Source: Nitrosomonas sp. (GTDB lineage: Bacteria; Pseudomonadota; Gammaproteobacteria; Burkholderiales; Nitrosomonadaceae). Taken from it: a DNA stretch of 64,000 nucleotides. Position numbers and translations under genes: made by a program. Positions within the stretch are counted from its first letter, which is position 1. Every line of letters starts with the position of its first letter. Location of the stretch: NCBI GenBank assembly GCA_019635215.1, contig JAHBZZ010000017.1, forward strand, positions 1-64,000. Reading direction: 5' to 3'. Below, in pieces: positions 26,563 through 36,638 of this stretch. A model generated the notes under the pieces. It saw only the letters and a list, made by a program, of their open reading frames with translations. It searched no databases and was not told the origin of the DNA.

Positions 26563-27719
26563 AAATATTCCTTTGGTTCTTTTATAGCTTTGGCGCGAGT
26601 TGCTATCCGTGCGAAGTATTTTTTCAACGCCCATCCCATACGAAACTCTTGATGAAGCCAATCGTAGTATTCGATTTTGACCCATTTACCATTCTCGTCC
26701 AACATGGTGACCACTTGATTTGGAAATATTTCAGCAATAACCATGGAACCGTTCTTAGGTAAAACTCTAACCACTGTAACTCGCTCCTTAACTACAAACT
26801 CTACGTATGTAGTTTTTGATGAAGCTTTGTTCATAAGCTGTTCTAAGAGTGGTTGGAATTGCGACATCAAATGCTTTTCCAGTGCATCAAATTTAGTTTG
26901 TTGCTTGTCCTCATAGGGTAGTAATGAAGGAAAATAAACTAAGCAAATCGCGTAGATGCCAAGTAGCAGACTTAGTAAGGTCATTGGGCCACTTACATGT
27001 GGCTTTCCTAGCCATCCGGTAATTCTATGAATGTGTGAGAGATCTTCATCAGGTGATGGCTCAGGCCGCTGATCAATATCCTCACACTGTTCTATCGCTT
27101 GATAAAGGCGCTCGTAGTCGATACCTAAGGCATCCAATTGCTGGGCAATACCAGATTTCCCCCATACATTCGTCATGAGTATTGCAGTGGTTTGATCTAT
27201 AACTGAAAACCTTGATCGATCAAAAAATGATCGGTTAAGATCTAGGGAAGCAGCACTCAAAGCGCTTGGCATGAAGTCGAACTTAATTGAATGCTGCGCT
27301 CGCACTTTATCGACTTCGGATTGCAATACTTTCATCGTATTGGTGGAAAACAAATGCATGGAATTAGAGATCGTCTTGCCAAGCTGCGCCATTTGCTCAG
27401 TTTGCAACCTTTGGATTGATGAAGCTTGCAAGTGCGCTGTTGATTTGGTGATCTGATCAGCAATGGATAAAGACGATTGGATTCCCTTGAATGCATCGCC
27501 CAATAAAAAACCAGATAATGCTTGTTTCCGTATTTCTTCCATTGCCTTAGTTGCAGTAGACTGAAATTGAATTGATTCGAGTGCGCGAAGTTGTTGCGTA
27601 GCTTGATACAATGCTGTCGCCTGCTGCTCCATTTGTTTGAAATGTCTACTCAAAGGCGATTCTAAGGTGAGACGCTGCAATTTCACCAAGTCATCCAAAA
27701 CACTGTTTGATCGAATCAT
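26559..27719 (-). CDS. Membrane-anchored SH3-domain protein inside the hsd operon
   Basis: The 386-residue protein has an N-terminal helical/coiled-coil region (about 1-150), one transmembrane segment (TLLSLLLGIYAICLVYF, about 246-263) and a C-terminal bacterial SH3-like domain (VVRVLPKNGSMVIAEIFPNQVVTML, then WVKIEYYDW and MGWALKKYF, about 314-370). It overlaps hsdS upstream and hsdR downstream by 4 bp each, so it is translated with the restriction enzyme. I know no role for such a protein in type I systems. It might tether or regulate HsdR at the membrane, or form a separate defence module; both are inference. Confidence 0.7.
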   Translation of the reverse strand: MIRSNSVLDDLVKLQRLTLESPLSRHFKQMEQQATALYQATQQLRALESIQFQSTATKAMEEIRKQALSGFLLGDAFKGIQSSLSIADQITKSTAHLQASSIQRLQTEQMAQLGKTISNSMHLFSTNTMKVLQSEVDKVRAQHSIKFDFMPSALSAASLDLNRSFFDRSRFSVIDQTTAILMTNVWGKSGIAQQLDALGIDYERLYQAIEQCEDIDQRPEPSPDEDLSHIHRITGWLGKPHVSGPMTLLSLLLGIYAICLVYFPSLLPYEDKQQTKFDALEKHLMSQFQPLLEQLMNKASSKTTYVEFVVKERVTVVRVLPKNGSMVIAEIFPNQVVTMLDENGKWVKIEYYDWLHQEFRMGWALKKYFARIATRAKAIKEPKEYL

Positions 27720-29029
27720 ATCAGCCTCCGAACATCAATCTTGCCAGTAACGGCGGCTGAAATTAGAGCCATACGGTGTTCCTGCAAAAAATTGATAGCT
27801 CGTTCAGCTTCAGTAGTAAGCTCATCAAACTTAGCAGTTTCTCGATCAAGGAACTCCATAATGTCATGCTGTTCTTTTATTGAAGGTAGTGCAACTTTGA
27901 TCGGTTTGAACTCACTCCAATAAAGACGGAGGCGAAAATCAGTAACTCCACGTGAATTCCGTCGCAATTCTTCCACTGCCTGTTGAGTACGCAGCAATTG
28001 CTCGATAAAATCTGCACGGATTTGCCTGGTTGGTCTAGCTACAACATATGCGGGACTGACCATTCCAGGTACAACAACAGTACCAAAACCGCCTTGCCAT
28101 GCACGCATCATGTTGTAAACTAAATCACCAACCTTGACACGTTTATATTTCGATCTGTCTTCGCTTCGAACCACCTTTCTTTCCAGTTCATCATCTTCAA
28201 ATTCCCTATCTGAAACTCCATTGTGAATTGAAACACTCAGAACTGGCAATTCGTCATTTCCAGGCTCTGCTGTTTCTTTGAACAATGCCCCAAGACGAAC
28301 AGTCTCCCAATGCTCCGGGACTTCCCCCAACCATTCCACCCCCGAATCTTTCATCGGCACATCAGGATTCAACCCTGTGGTAATAGCATGAGAAATAACT
28401 GCTTGTCGTTTTTCCTTGAGCAATTCGATCAGCCGTTGCTGTTCGGTAATCAACGCATCAATCTTAGCGGTTTCGCGGTCGAGGAAGGCGGCGATGATTT
28501 GTTGTTCCTCATAGTTTGTGGGAAACATAATTGATGTTGCAGAAACATCTCCCATATAAACACCCGCTTGAGCAGAGCTCTTAGACCTGCTCTGAAGCTG
28601 TTCCTGAAAAAACTTTGACTGAGTTAGAAAATAGAAAAACTGGGGAAGGCACGATTTCTTTAAACGAATGAAACACACACTTCGCTGAAAAGCGATAGCC
28701 TCGTCTAATGAATAAACACATGAACGACCAATTGTGCCAACAATAGTCAAAAGCAAGTCTCCTTTTTGAGGAAAACCATTTGAAACAATATCGCTGTGAT
28801 CTTTCCAAGTTATAAGACTCTCATCATCAGAAATCTCTATGCGTCCATTGTTAACATTCTTTGCGCTTAAGAAAACCTTTCCTTCGGTCATGCGGGAAAA
28901 TGTGCCGTGAGTTCCATCTTTGATGGCGAGGATTACGCGAGAAAACCGACAAGCCACCCAATGCTCCGGCACGTCACCTAGCCATTCCACACCACTCTCC
29001 TTGTAGCTTTTATAGCGCGGAAAACTCAT
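27716..29029 (-). CDS. hsdS: Type I restriction enzyme specificity subunit S
   Basis: The 437-residue protein has two target-recognition halves, each introduced by a repeated SGVEWLG-VPEHW sequence (near residues 12 and 232) and each ending in a conserved helix with FLDRETAK. The half-site recognition domains differ from each other, as expected for a bipartite target. The central and C-terminal helices set the spacing and bind HsdM. The gene overlaps its neighbours by ATGA on both sides. The recognised sequence cannot be predicted by eye. Confidence 0.95.
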   Translation of the reverse strand: MSFPRYKSYKESGVEWLGDVPEHWVACRFSRVILAIKDGTHGTFSRMTEGKVFLSAKNVNNGRIEISDDESLITWKDHSDIVSNGFPQKGDLLLTIVGTIGRSCVYSLDEAIAFQRSVCFIRLKKSCLPQFFYFLTQSKFFQEQLQSRSKSSAQAGVYMGDVSATSIMFPTNYEEQQIIAAFLDRETAKIDALITEQQRLIELLKEKRQAVISHAITTGLNPDVPMKDSGVEWLGEVPEHWETVRLGALFKETAEPGNDELPVLSVSIHNGVSDREFEDDELERKVVRSEDRSKYKRVKVGDLVYNMMRAWQGGFGTVVVPGMVSPAYVVARPTRQIRADFIEQLLRTQQAVEELRRNSRGVTDFRLRLYWSEFKPIKVALPSIKEQHDIMEFLDRETAKFDELTTEAERAINFLQEHRMALISAAVTGKIDVRRLI

Positions 29030-30039
29030 AGTTCCCCCTTTTCTTCTGGAGTGCTCTGTAGATAAAACTCATGGAGTTTTTCCCGCAGCAGTTTTTTATC
29101 GGGCAATTGCGTTTGGTACTCCGCAATTAACGCGGGAGAAAGGGTGCGGCTCAAGGCATACTCCACCACTTCATTATCTTTGCTGGCACAGAGCAACACG
29201 CCCAGTGCAGGGTGTTCATGGGGTTTGCGGATATCACGATCTAAGGCTTCCAGATAGAACGCCAGTTTGCCGAGATATTCCGGTTCAAACCGCCCGACTT
29301 TCAATTCAATCGCTACCAGACAATTTAGCCCACGGTGGAAAAACAGCAGGTCGAGTGCAAAATCCCGCCCGCCAACCTGCAACGGATATTCCGAGCCGAC
29401 AAAGCAAAAGTCACGTCCCAGTTCAATCAGAAAGTCTTTTAACTGCTTTAACAGGGCTTGGTGTAAATCAGATTCGGCATGGCCGTCTGATAAACCTAGA
29501 AACTCGACCAAATAAGCATCTTTGAAGACGCTCAGGGCGGCCGGGTGTGTTTGTGTCACCAGTGGTGACACTTTGGGTGGCGTGAGGATGATACGCTCAA
29601 ACAAGGCGGCTTTGATCTGGCGTTCCAGCTCGCGGCTTGACCATTTTTCTTGCACAGCCCTGCGTAAATAAAATTCGCGCTCTTCTTGGCGTTTGCTCTG
29701 GCTGAGAATAATGAGGTTGTTTGTCCAGGATAATTGTGTCAGCAGTGCTGACACTTTCTCATCACCCTGATACGTCTCGTAAAATTGCCGCATCCGGAAC
29801 AAGTTCCGGCGAGTAAACCCGCGCAACCCCGGCTGGGTCTGTGCGATGTGAGCCGCCAACTGCGCGACCACCCCATCACCCCATTCCGCGCTTTTGACTT
29901 TGTGACTAATGATTTTGCCAACGTGCCAATAAAGATCAATCAAAACGGTATTGACGGCCTGAAATGCTTTCTGCCGCGCCGCTTCAATCAGTTTTGTGAT
30001 TTCTCCGAATGACTCTGCGGCAGGTGTTTTCATGCTCAT
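29026..30039 (-). CDS. DUF1016 (YhcG-like) PD-(D/E)xK nuclease
   Basis: The 337-residue protein has an N-terminal DUF1016 helical domain ([36 protein letters not shown]) and a C-terminal nuclease domain with [14 protein letters not shown] (Asp230) and AIELKVG (Glu245, Lys247). The catalytic residues are present. Such genes often ride in type I restriction operons, including between hsdM and hsdS as here. They are thought to act as accessory nucleases or in phage/mobile-DNA processing, without an established role. It overlaps hsdM and hsdS by 4 bp each. Confidence 0.88.
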   Translation of the reverse strand: MSMKTPAAESFGEITKLIEAARQKAFQAVNTVLIDLYWHVGKIISHKVKSAEWGDGVVAQLAAHIAQTQPGLRGFTRRNLFRMRQFYETYQGDEKVSALLTQLSWTNNLIILSQSKRQEEREFYLRRAVQEKWSSRELERQIKAALFERIILTPPKVSPLVTQTHPAALSVFKDAYLVEFLGLSDGHAESDLHQALLKQLKDFLIELGRDFCFVGSEYPLQVGGRDFALDLLFFHRGLNCLVAIELKVGRFEPEYLGKLAFYLEALDRDIRKPHEHPALGVLLCASKDNEVVEYALSRTLSPALIAEYQTQLPDKKLLREKLHEFYLQSTPEEKGEL

Positions 30040-31778
30040 GCCGTCAGCCCTTTAATCATGGTCAGGATACGGTCCGTGCATTGCTTCAAGTCCGCATCAA
30101 TCGCCGCCAGTTCACGCGGCGGCTCGAACACATAGAAATGCCGGTTGAATGGGATTTCATAGCCGACTTTGGTTTTGTCATGGTCTATCCACGCATCCGG
30201 TGCATGGGGCAACACTTCGCGCTTGAAGTAGGTTTCCACGTCTTCATTGAGCGGCACGTTTTCAGTGTCACGCAAACTGGAATCCGGTTGCGGTTTGCCT
30301 TTCAGCTTGCCTTTTTCACCGGAAATGATTTTGCCGTTCTCGTCTTTTAACGGACGTTCAACGGTGATGGTGCGATAACCAAAATCACTGTTCTTGAAGA
30401 TTCTGGAAATCGGCTTTTTACCCTCGCTGGTCTCGATGAATTGCCCGAACAGGCGGGTAATCTCAGTAATATGGTCATCCGATAATTCTTTGCGTTTTGA
30501 GCCAAGGCTTTTGCGCATTTTCTGCCAGAAGCCACTCGCATCAATCAATTGCACTGTGCCTTTGCGATGCGCCAGCTTGCGATTGCTGAGTATCCAGACA
30601 TAAGTGCTAATGCCCGTGTTGTAGAACATATCGGTCGGCAAGCCAATAATGGCTTCCACAAGGTCGTTCTCCAGCACATAACGCCGGATTTCGCTTTCAC
30701 CCGAACCTGCACCGCCCGTGAACAGTGGCGAACCGTTGAGGACAATGCCAAAGCGGCTACCGCCATCGTTGGCCGGACGCATTTTGCTGATCAGGTGCAT
30801 GAGAAACAGCAGCGAACCGTCGGACACGCGCGGCAAGCCCGCCCCGAATCGGCCATTGAATCCTTGTTGCTCATATTCCTTACGGACTTCTTTTTCGACC
30901 TTCTTCCATTCCACGCCAAAGGGCGGATTGGAAAGCATATAGTCAAACTTCTTATGGGGGTGGCCGTCTTCTGAAAAAGTATTGCCGAACACGATATTGG
31001 CGACATCTTGCCCTTTTATCAGCATATCGGCTTTGCAAATGGCATAGGATTCCGGGTTCAACTCCTGCCCAAACATGGTGAGGCGGGCTTCGGGATTGTG
31101 TTCTTCCAGATATTCCCCCGCGACCGACAGCATCCCGCCCGTTCCTGCCGTGGGGTCGTAAATGGTGCGGACGACCCCCGCTTTTGCCAGCACTTGATCA
31201 TCTTCGATGAACAGCAAGTTGACCATCAGGCGGATCACTTCACGCGGAGTAAAGTGCTCCCCTGCGGTTTCGTTGGAAATTTCAGCAAACTTACGGATAA
31301 GTTCTTCAAACACCAGCCCCATTTGGCTGTTACTGACTTTGTCGGGGTGCAAGTCGACATTGACGAACTTTTCAGTAACTTGATACAGAAGCCCAGATTT
31401 AGCCAGTTTGTCGATCTGGGCATAAAACTCAAAGCGCTCGAATATATCCCGCACCGCTTCTGAAAAACCTTGGATATAGGAGAACAGATTTTCCTTGATA
31501 TGGTCTTGGTCGCCCATCAGCTTCTTCATATCCAGAGGCGAAATGTTATAGAAACTTTGCTTGGCTTTACGGAGCAGGAAGGGATCGGCGTTTAAGCCGA
31601 GTTTTTTCTTTTCTTCATGTTCAGCCAGCACAGCGGCTTTGGTAGATTCCAAAACGCAATCCAAACGGCGCAACACGGTAAATGGCAGGATAATCTTGCC
31701 ATAATCGGATTGTTTGTAATCGCCACGCAACAGATCGGCGACCGACCAAATGAAGGCTGAGAGAGATTGATGATTCAT
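30036..31778 (-). CDS. hsdM: Type I DNA methyltransferase subunit M
   Basis: The 580-residue N6-adenine methyltransferase has an N-terminal HsdM helical domain, then the SAM-binding motif [11 protein letters not shown] (about 207-217) and the catalytic SNPPFGVEW (283-291). With HsdS it protects host DNA; with HsdR it completes the nuclease. It is first in the operon hsdM - DUF1016 - hsdS - SH3 protein - hsdR. An EKGKLKGK insert in the C-terminal third, between two recognisable blocks, is typical of one HsdM subgroup. Confidence 0.95.
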   Translation of the reverse strand: MNHQSLSAFIWSVADLLRGDYKQSDYGKIILPFTVLRRLDCVLESTKAAVLAEHEEKKKLGLNADPFLLRKAKQSFYNISPLDMKKLMGDQDHIKENLFSYIQGFSEAVRDIFERFEFYAQIDKLAKSGLLYQVTEKFVNVDLHPDKVSNSQMGLVFEELIRKFAEISNETAGEHFTPREVIRLMVNLLFIEDDQVLAKAGVVRTIYDPTAGTGGMLSVAGEYLEEHNPEARLTMFGQELNPESYAICKADMLIKGQDVANIVFGNTFSEDGHPHKKFDYMLSNPPFGVEWKKVEKEVRKEYEQQGFNGRFGAGLPRVSDGSLLFLMHLISKMRPANDGGSRFGIVLNGSPLFTGGAGSGESEIRRYVLENDLVEAIIGLPTDMFYNTGISTYVWILSNRKLAHRKGTVQLIDASGFWQKMRKSLGSKRKELSDDHITEITRLFGQFIETSEGKKPISRIFKNSDFGYRTITVERPLKDENGKIISGEKGKLKGKPQPDSSLRDTENVPLNEDVETYFKREVLPHAPDAWIDHDKTKVGYEIPFNRHFYVFEPPRELAAIDADLKQCTDRILTMIKGLTA

Positions 31779-32094
31779 ACGTCCTTAATTCTGATTTTTA
31801 TTATTTTTGCTGCTGATTTGTATTCTATTTACCCATAATGGTATAGGTAACATGAAAATACTGAAATAAGAATATCAAAGGACCACACGCTTAATTTCTG
31901 AATTAATAAAATGTTGCATTGAGCCTAATGAAGCAAATCGAATAATTGTTTTTAAAATCCTACTGTGTCTTATATTTGCGAATAAAGTGAGTTTTCATGG
32001 GGCAAGTACATATAATTCTTAAAAGTTATTGATTTTTCACATTATACCCTGCTAGATTACCATCCACTTCTTCAACCACTAATAGGGCACCCCC
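31779..32094. promoter_or_regulatory. Divergent promoter region, hsd operon / HU gene
   Basis: This 316-bp AT-rich gap has no gene. It must hold the promoters for hsdM (leftward) and the HU gene (rightward). No distinct operator palindrome was found. Confidence 0.45.
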
Positions 32095-32427
32095 ATGAAC
32101 AAGACTGAACTGATTGACGCCATTGCTACGCGCTCTAATACCACCAAAGCCCAAACAACCGCCATGCTAAACGGATTGCTTGAAGTTATTCAGGAAACCA
32201 TGGCTAGTGGCAGCGATGTTCAGCTTGTGGGATTTGGTACTTTCTCAGTGACAGAACGTGCAAGTCGTGAAGGCCGCAATCCAGCGACTGGTGTAACCAT
32301 GACAATTCCTGCCAAAAAGGTCGTTAAATTCAAACCAGGTAAAACCTTATCTGATGCTGCGGCCTCTGTTAAGAAAACCAATGCAGCTAAATCAGCAAAA
32401 CCTAAACTAACTGAAAAAAAGAAATAA
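32095..32427 (+). CDS. HU-family nucleoid protein with lysine-rich tail
   Basis: The 110-residue protein has a standard HU domain (MNKTELIDAIA, VQLVGFGTFSV, the DNA-binding arm GRNPATGVTMTIPAKKVVKFKPGK). After the usual end at about residue 90 it has about 20 extra residues rich in Lys and Ala (KKTNAAKSAKPKLTEKKK). HU bends DNA and can help partition or replication of the element. It may be plasmid-borne, as it lies where the plasmid backbone begins. Confidence 0.9.
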   Translation: MNKTELIDAIATRSNTTKAQTTAMLNGLLEVIQETMASGSDVQLVGFGTFSVTERASREGRNPATGVTMTIPAKKVVKFKPGKTLSDAAASVKKTNAAKSAKPKLTEKKK

Positions 32428-32456
32428 TACGATTGGGTGCGTTTTGATTGCAAAAA

Positions 32457-32491
32457 CCTAGGGAATCATCAAGGGAGAACAATTCCCTGGG
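32457..32491. terminator. Hairpin between convergent HU and SRAP-like genes
   Basis: CCTAGGGAAT and ATTCCCTGGG form 10-bp arms with one mismatch around 15 nt, 30 bp after the HU stop and 50 bp from the convergent gene end. No strong U-tract follows, so termination is plausible, not certain. Confidence 0.45.
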
Positions 32492-32543
32492 GAAAGTTTC
32501 TGAATAAAATCATACTGTAACCGATCAAATAAAACCTGAACGA

Positions 32544-32957
32544 CTATTGATCCTTCAGTCGAACCAATCTCGGCCAGCGGTCATGTATCCAGGCATATTC
32601 AGTTGGTGCGTCGATAGTCACCACATAAACCCGAGTTTCTTTGTCTCTTTCTGCCAATAATCCCTGAATCACCATTCGCTTATCCAGTTCTATCCAGTGA
32701 GACTGGTTGTCATGGTCTTTTTCCATGAACTGGCCAGCGGCAATTAAAACCGGCCTTGGATGCCAGGGCTTCCATTTTCCGCTTTTGATGGAATTCAGTC
32801 GTGCCCAGCCGCCATTCGGAAATTTACCGGTGGCTTCATCCTTGCGTCTGCCCCACGTTATCCAGGTAACCTGGCCATCTCGTAGCCGCACAGGCAAGCG
32901 TGCATCCGGTTGCGGGAAATATATCTTCTGACCCTGGTATTCAATACCACCGCACAT
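32544..32957 (-). CDS. SRAP-like (YedK/HMCES-related) small protein
   Basis: The product is about 137 residues beginning MCGGIEYQGQKIYFP, with VTWITWGRR, GWARLNSI, PRPVLIAAGQFMEK and RVYVVTIDAP, a layout like a reduced SRAP domain. SRAP proteins crosslink to abasic sites in ssDNA through Cys2. For that cysteine to be N-terminal after Met removal, translation must start at the second ATG (32957), two codons after the longest frame, and I chose it for this reason. It is smaller than YedK, so the activity is uncertain. It sits beside RadC- and ArdC-like genes that also act on transferred ssDNA. Confidence 0.6.
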   Translation of the reverse strand: MCGGIEYQGQKIYFPQPDARLPVRLRDGQVTWITWGRRKDEATGKFPNGGWARLNSIKSGKWKPWHPRPVLIAAGQFMEKDHDNQSHWIELDKRMVIQGLLAERDKETRVYVVTIDAPTEYAWIHDRWPRLVRLKDQ

Positions 32958-32971
32958 AACCATCCAGTCCG

Positions 32972-34084
32972 CTACCTACTGCGTCCTCTGCCCCTTGTGT
33001 ATTTGCCCAATCCGCCATCTTCCTTCACAAAGGCTCTGGGCTTCCTAAAAATGGCGCTTATTTCACCGGGCATTGAAGCAAATAACCCTTCTTCCCGCAA
33101 TGAACGATAATCAGAGCCCCCTACGGTTAGCACATCTTTTAGTATGCCAGCTTCACAGGCTTTGGATAATACCGGGTGTCTGTAATCATTGGCATTCGTG
33201 ATGGCAAATACCGTATTGACGCCAGAATTGCGTGCAAAATTTTGTAATCGCGCCAGAAGCAGATTTTGAGGGCGATCAAGTACAGATAAAGGTAATTCAC
33301 TTAACGACAATACAAAACCTGTTGCACTGATGCCTATCAAGTTAAAAAACTGATCCCGCTTTTTTAAAGCATGGCCTATCTTTGCCAGATCCTCCGGTGA
33401 GGCTATTTTCTCCAAAAGCAGCTCATGACTTTTATAATGATTATTCTGATAACCCCCTGCCTGATCACCCATCCAATCCACAAAATCGACCTGACCGTCT
33501 TTATCAATGACACTGTATTGACTGGTATTGATAACCACATGGCCTTTGAAACTCGGAACAAATGACGCGATTATTTCTGTGAGCCTGACATCCTGACTTG
33601 ATGGCTTAGCATTACCCGATGGATGGTTATGCAATAACCAGTAACCATCTGCTTTAACATGTCGCCTAGTCTTTTCTACCAAAACACCCAGATCATGTTT
33701 GGCATGTCCAATCTTTTCCAGATAGACTGCACCCGGCAATCTGGAACTCACAGCCGTATGATGAACGATACGATTCATACGGGTATAGAAGATTCTCAGC
33801 GTCTCATAGCGCGGATCGCGCAGTATTTGCGCCATTATTGCCAGATCTTGGCCTGACTTGATAGGCTGATTCAGGAATGTGCTTCCTCCTTTTTCTCGGA
33901 AATCTTTTGGGAAATCACAACCCAGTAAGGTGCCACCTGCCCATCGAGCATGAGCTTCGAGCAGTTCTGTGTAGGCACCTCGCCCCGCTTCTTTTTGCTT
34001 TTCGGTAGTACCGGGACGAGTCTCAATGTTTTCATAAAGATCACCTTCATCAGGATTAGATGGGGTTCCTGGAATCTTCAGCAT
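32972..34084 (-). CDS. RadC-like JAB/MPN-domain plasmid protein
   Basis: The 370-residue protein has a RadC-type JAB domain in the middle with the metal-binding motif LLHNHPSGNAKPSSQD (His152, His154, Asp165), preceded by RMNRIVHHTAVSSRLPGAV. About 150 residues follow with no recognised domain. RadC-like proteins with such extensions are common on conjugative elements next to ArdC-type genes. The biochemical role is not settled; binding or processing of incoming DNA is inferred. A short 9-bp gap separates it from the ArdC gene, so they are co-transcribed. Confidence 0.75.
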   Translation of the reverse strand: MLKIPGTPSNPDEGDLYENIETRPGTTEKQKEAGRGAYTELLEAHARWAGGTLLGCDFPKDFREKGGSTFLNQPIKSGQDLAIMAQILRDPRYETLRIFYTRMNRIVHHTAVSSRLPGAVYLEKIGHAKHDLGVLVEKTRRHVKADGYWLLHNHPSGNAKPSSQDVRLTEIIASFVPSFKGHVVINTSQYSVIDKDGQVDFVDWMGDQAGGYQNNHYKSHELLLEKIASPEDLAKIGHALKKRDQFFNLIGISATGFVLSLSELPLSVLDRPQNLLLARLQNFARNSGVNTVFAITNANDYRHPVLSKACEAGILKDVLTVGGSDYRSLREEGLFASMPGEISAIFRKPRAFVKEDGGLGKYTRGRGRSR

Positions 34085-34093
34085 ATTATAAGA

Positions 34094-36379
34094 TTACCTG
34101 ACCAATGCCCGTTTTTGCTTGATTTCCTGCTGCTTAGGTTCAATAGGGATTTGTAACTTCAATAAGCTGTCCTGTTTAGCCTGCTGAGATACTTTTCCAA
34201 CAACCGATCCGACCTGACGTTTGACTGCTTCAATACCCAACACGCTTTTATTAGCCAGATCATTAAAGTCACTTAATTGTTGTGACATTTGCTCACCGGG
34301 TGCAAAAATGGGAAGAATTACAGCGCCATTCACCAGCTGGGCGGCTTCCATTGCTTTTTCCTTACCTGGATTTTTGCCATTTATTGATTCCTGTGTTAAA
34401 TCATCATCACCGGCGATAACAATAGGTTTCTGCGGGTATTTTTTTTGCAAAACTTGAGCGACTTTAAGCAGATTGCCCGAATCAAATGCAGCCACAACCG
34501 GACAACTTAAGGCTTGCGATAAGGTATCTGCGGTCGCATAGCCTTCTGCGATCACAATCGCCGTCACAGCGTCGAGTGCAGCCAATCCCCGATATTCACT
34601 ATCAACCACATGAAAATTGCTTTCTTTTTTGCTACCTGTTACAAAAAACTTGGCACCACCCGGTTGTATCGTTTGCACTGTCCAGGTTTGCCCATTGATG
34701 TCTTCTGCCGGTAGCAACAAATCACCGGCTGTTAAAACGATGCTGCCTGGGTTTTCTTCACGTAATGCCTTGGCTTCCTTCCAGTCTTTACCAATTTTAA
34801 TCATAGAATCAGCGGGCAAAGCATCTGCATTCTCAGGTACTATTCTCAAATCACCTGGCCGTGCATTCTTATCCAATAGGTAAGGATGTTCAGAATCCGC
34901 AAGTGGTGCAATTGCCAGTAATTCCTTGATAGCTTCCGCAACTTTCAATTGCTGCTGGTGTTGCTCGGTTTTTCTACTTTGCTGCTTGATGGCGGCCTTT
35001 GTCACAAGTGCCGTTTTTTGCTCGTCAGTTAAGGAATATCCTTTGGCCTTCCAGCGTGTCTCAAGCCCTGACCGATTATTCTTGAAATATCCGGCAGGAT
35101 GCCCATCCAGATGTGCCACATAAAACCCGGATTTTTCACCGGGCTTGTCACCGATAACCTTGACCCGGTGTTTGCTGCCATCCATTAGCGGATGATTGTC
35201 ATCAACAACGCAACCGTGAGAGCGCAGTAAGTCGGCAAATTCAGCTTCAGGTGACATAGCAGGATCCTGCTGTCCGGAAACATTCTCAGGCAGCCAACGC
35301 TGCAAGGTGCGAATATCCGCTTCTGGCCCTACATACCAGGCCTTGGTCGTGTTATCCCAGCAAGCACCGGCAGCTTTCGCTAGATCTTTTTCTGCATAAG
35401 GAACAACTAGGTATTTACGTGAGTCTGCATCATTATTCTGCTGGCTGGTCTGATCCATCGTGATTTCCTCCTGATCAACAATTTCCTGTTGCTGTGAGAA
35501 TGATAGTACAAAATCCTTGATTTTTTCAGCATCAGCCGCCGCTCTAAAGATCTCTTTCGGGTCTTCTTCCAATACCTTGATCCATGAACCCACATAAGCA
35601 GCATGTTGTTCTGGATCATGACCAATGCCCAATTCGCCCCCTAGCAACATACTGGCAATCTCAGCGCGCAATTCTTCTTTTGCATAGCCTTCACTTCCAA
35701 ATGGATGTGAGAGATCACGATTCAGACGTGTCTCCGATCCACTCCAATGTCCCAGTTCATGTAGCGCCGTTGCGTAATAGTGTTCCGGTGCTGAAAACTG
35801 GTGCTTATGCGGCAAATGAATGCTATCCGTTGATGGCCGGTAAAATGCGCGGTCATTTTCACCATGCTGGATGACGGCATTGGATTGTTGCAATATTTGT
35901 TCGGCACGATCCAGCGGCTCCCAATCGGGGGCTTTAATATCAAGCTTGGGTAAGTTATCAATCTGTTCAGCATTGAATACGGATGCATAAAACACTCTCG
36001 GACGCTCAAGTTTCACCTGTTCTTTTATTTGCTTACCCTCGCTATCCAGAACAGGATTACCGTTGTCATCTTTTTTGATGCGCTCATCCGCAAATTTCCA
36101 ATGCTGCACCAGTGTGCTTTTTTCACCTTTACGAACCTGTGCGCCAAAGTTTACTGCCTGCTTGTACGTCAGCCAGCGCGGATCAGTGCGCCCCTGACAC
36201 ATCAATTGCAACACATTAATGCCCTTGTAGTTTTTACCCGTTGTTGGGTTATTCGGTAATGTTAGAAGTGGATCTCCTGGCTGCCACGGCTTTTGCCAAG
36301 GTGCTGTGCCCTTCTTTAGTTGCTCAATCAAATTTTCGGCTATTTGCTCATGAAAAGTCTTTTTGATTTTTTCCATCAC
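34094..36379 (-). CDS. ArdC-like antirestriction protein fused to a Toprim primase-like domain
   Basis: The 761-residue protein has three parts. The N-terminal ArdC ssDNA-binding domain (TAPWQKPWQPGD, NPTTGKNYKGIN, about 20-140) leads into a zinc metallopeptidase-like motif HELGHW (207-212). A DUF5710-like segment follows at about 325-365 (YLVVPYAEKDLAKAAGACWD). The C-terminal half has a Toprim core (AIVIAEGYATADTL, then VVAAFDSGN and PIVIAGDDD). This resembles conjugative primases such as TraC that travel with the DNA strand; the ArdC part can protect incoming DNA from restriction. Confidence 0.85.
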   Translation of the reverse strand: MMEKIKKTFHEQIAENLIEQLKKGTAPWQKPWQPGDPLLTLPNNPTTGKNYKGINVLQLMCQGRTDPRWLTYKQAVNFGAQVRKGEKSTLVQHWKFADERIKKDDNGNPVLDSEGKQIKEQVKLERPRVFYASVFNAEQIDNLPKLDIKAPDWEPLDRAEQILQQSNAVIQHGENDRAFYRPSTDSIHLPHKHQFSAPEHYYATALHELGHWSGSETRLNRDLSHPFGSEGYAKEELRAEIASMLLGGELGIGHDPEQHAAYVGSWIKVLEEDPKEIFRAAADAEKIKDFVLSFSQQQEIVDQEEITMDQTSQQNNDADSRKYLVVPYAEKDLAKAAGACWDNTTKAWYVGPEADIRTLQRWLPENVSGQQDPAMSPEAEFADLLRSHGCVVDDNHPLMDGSKHRVKVIGDKPGEKSGFYVAHLDGHPAGYFKNNRSGLETRWKAKGYSLTDEQKTALVTKAAIKQQSRKTEQHQQQLKVAEAIKELLAIAPLADSEHPYLLDKNARPGDLRIVPENADALPADSMIKIGKDWKEAKALREENPGSIVLTAGDLLLPAEDINGQTWTVQTIQPGGAKFFVTGSKKESNFHVVDSEYRGLAALDAVTAIVIAEGYATADTLSQALSCPVVAAFDSGNLLKVAQVLQKKYPQKPIVIAGDDDLTQESINGKNPGKEKAMEAAQLVNGAVILPIFAPGEQMSQQLSDFNDLANKSVLGIEAVKRQVGSVVGKVSQQAKQDSLLKLQIPIEPKQQEIKQKRALVR

Positions 36380-36389
36380 GCATTAACCC

Positions 36390-36599
36390 CTATGCTTGTT
36401 GATCTATCACGCTATCCAGTGCATCTTGTTCGCTCAGAGCATCTTCCTCAAAGGCCCCAATCCTTTCAGCTTCCATCGGATCAAATTCAGCTTGAAAGCC
36501 TGGTATTTCAGCGTCCTGAAGCTTCGCATCTATGATCTCGTCCATGATCTTCAGGTCTTCCACCGACATCCCATTTATCCCATTTTTTGTCTTATTCAT
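36390..36599 (-). CDS. Small acidic hypothetical protein
   Basis: The 69-residue, strongly acidic protein ([19 protein letters not shown], then [18 protein letters not shown]) has a good AGGAGT site before its ATG. It ends 10 bp before the ArdC-Toprim gene on the same strand. I recognise no family; linkage suggests co-expression with the primase-like protein. Confidence 0.6.
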   Translation of the reverse strand: MNKTKNGINGMSVEDLKIMDEIIDAKLQDAEIPGFQAEFDPMEAERIGAFEEDALSEQDALDSVIDQQA

Positions 36600-36638
36600 G
36601 TCACTTACTCCTGTAAGGAATCTATAGGCAATGATTTT

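Noticed and set aside
23440..31778. Many plus-strand frames inside the hsd genes
   Set aside because: They lie opposite well-supported minus-strand genes and show no domain or ribosome-binding site.
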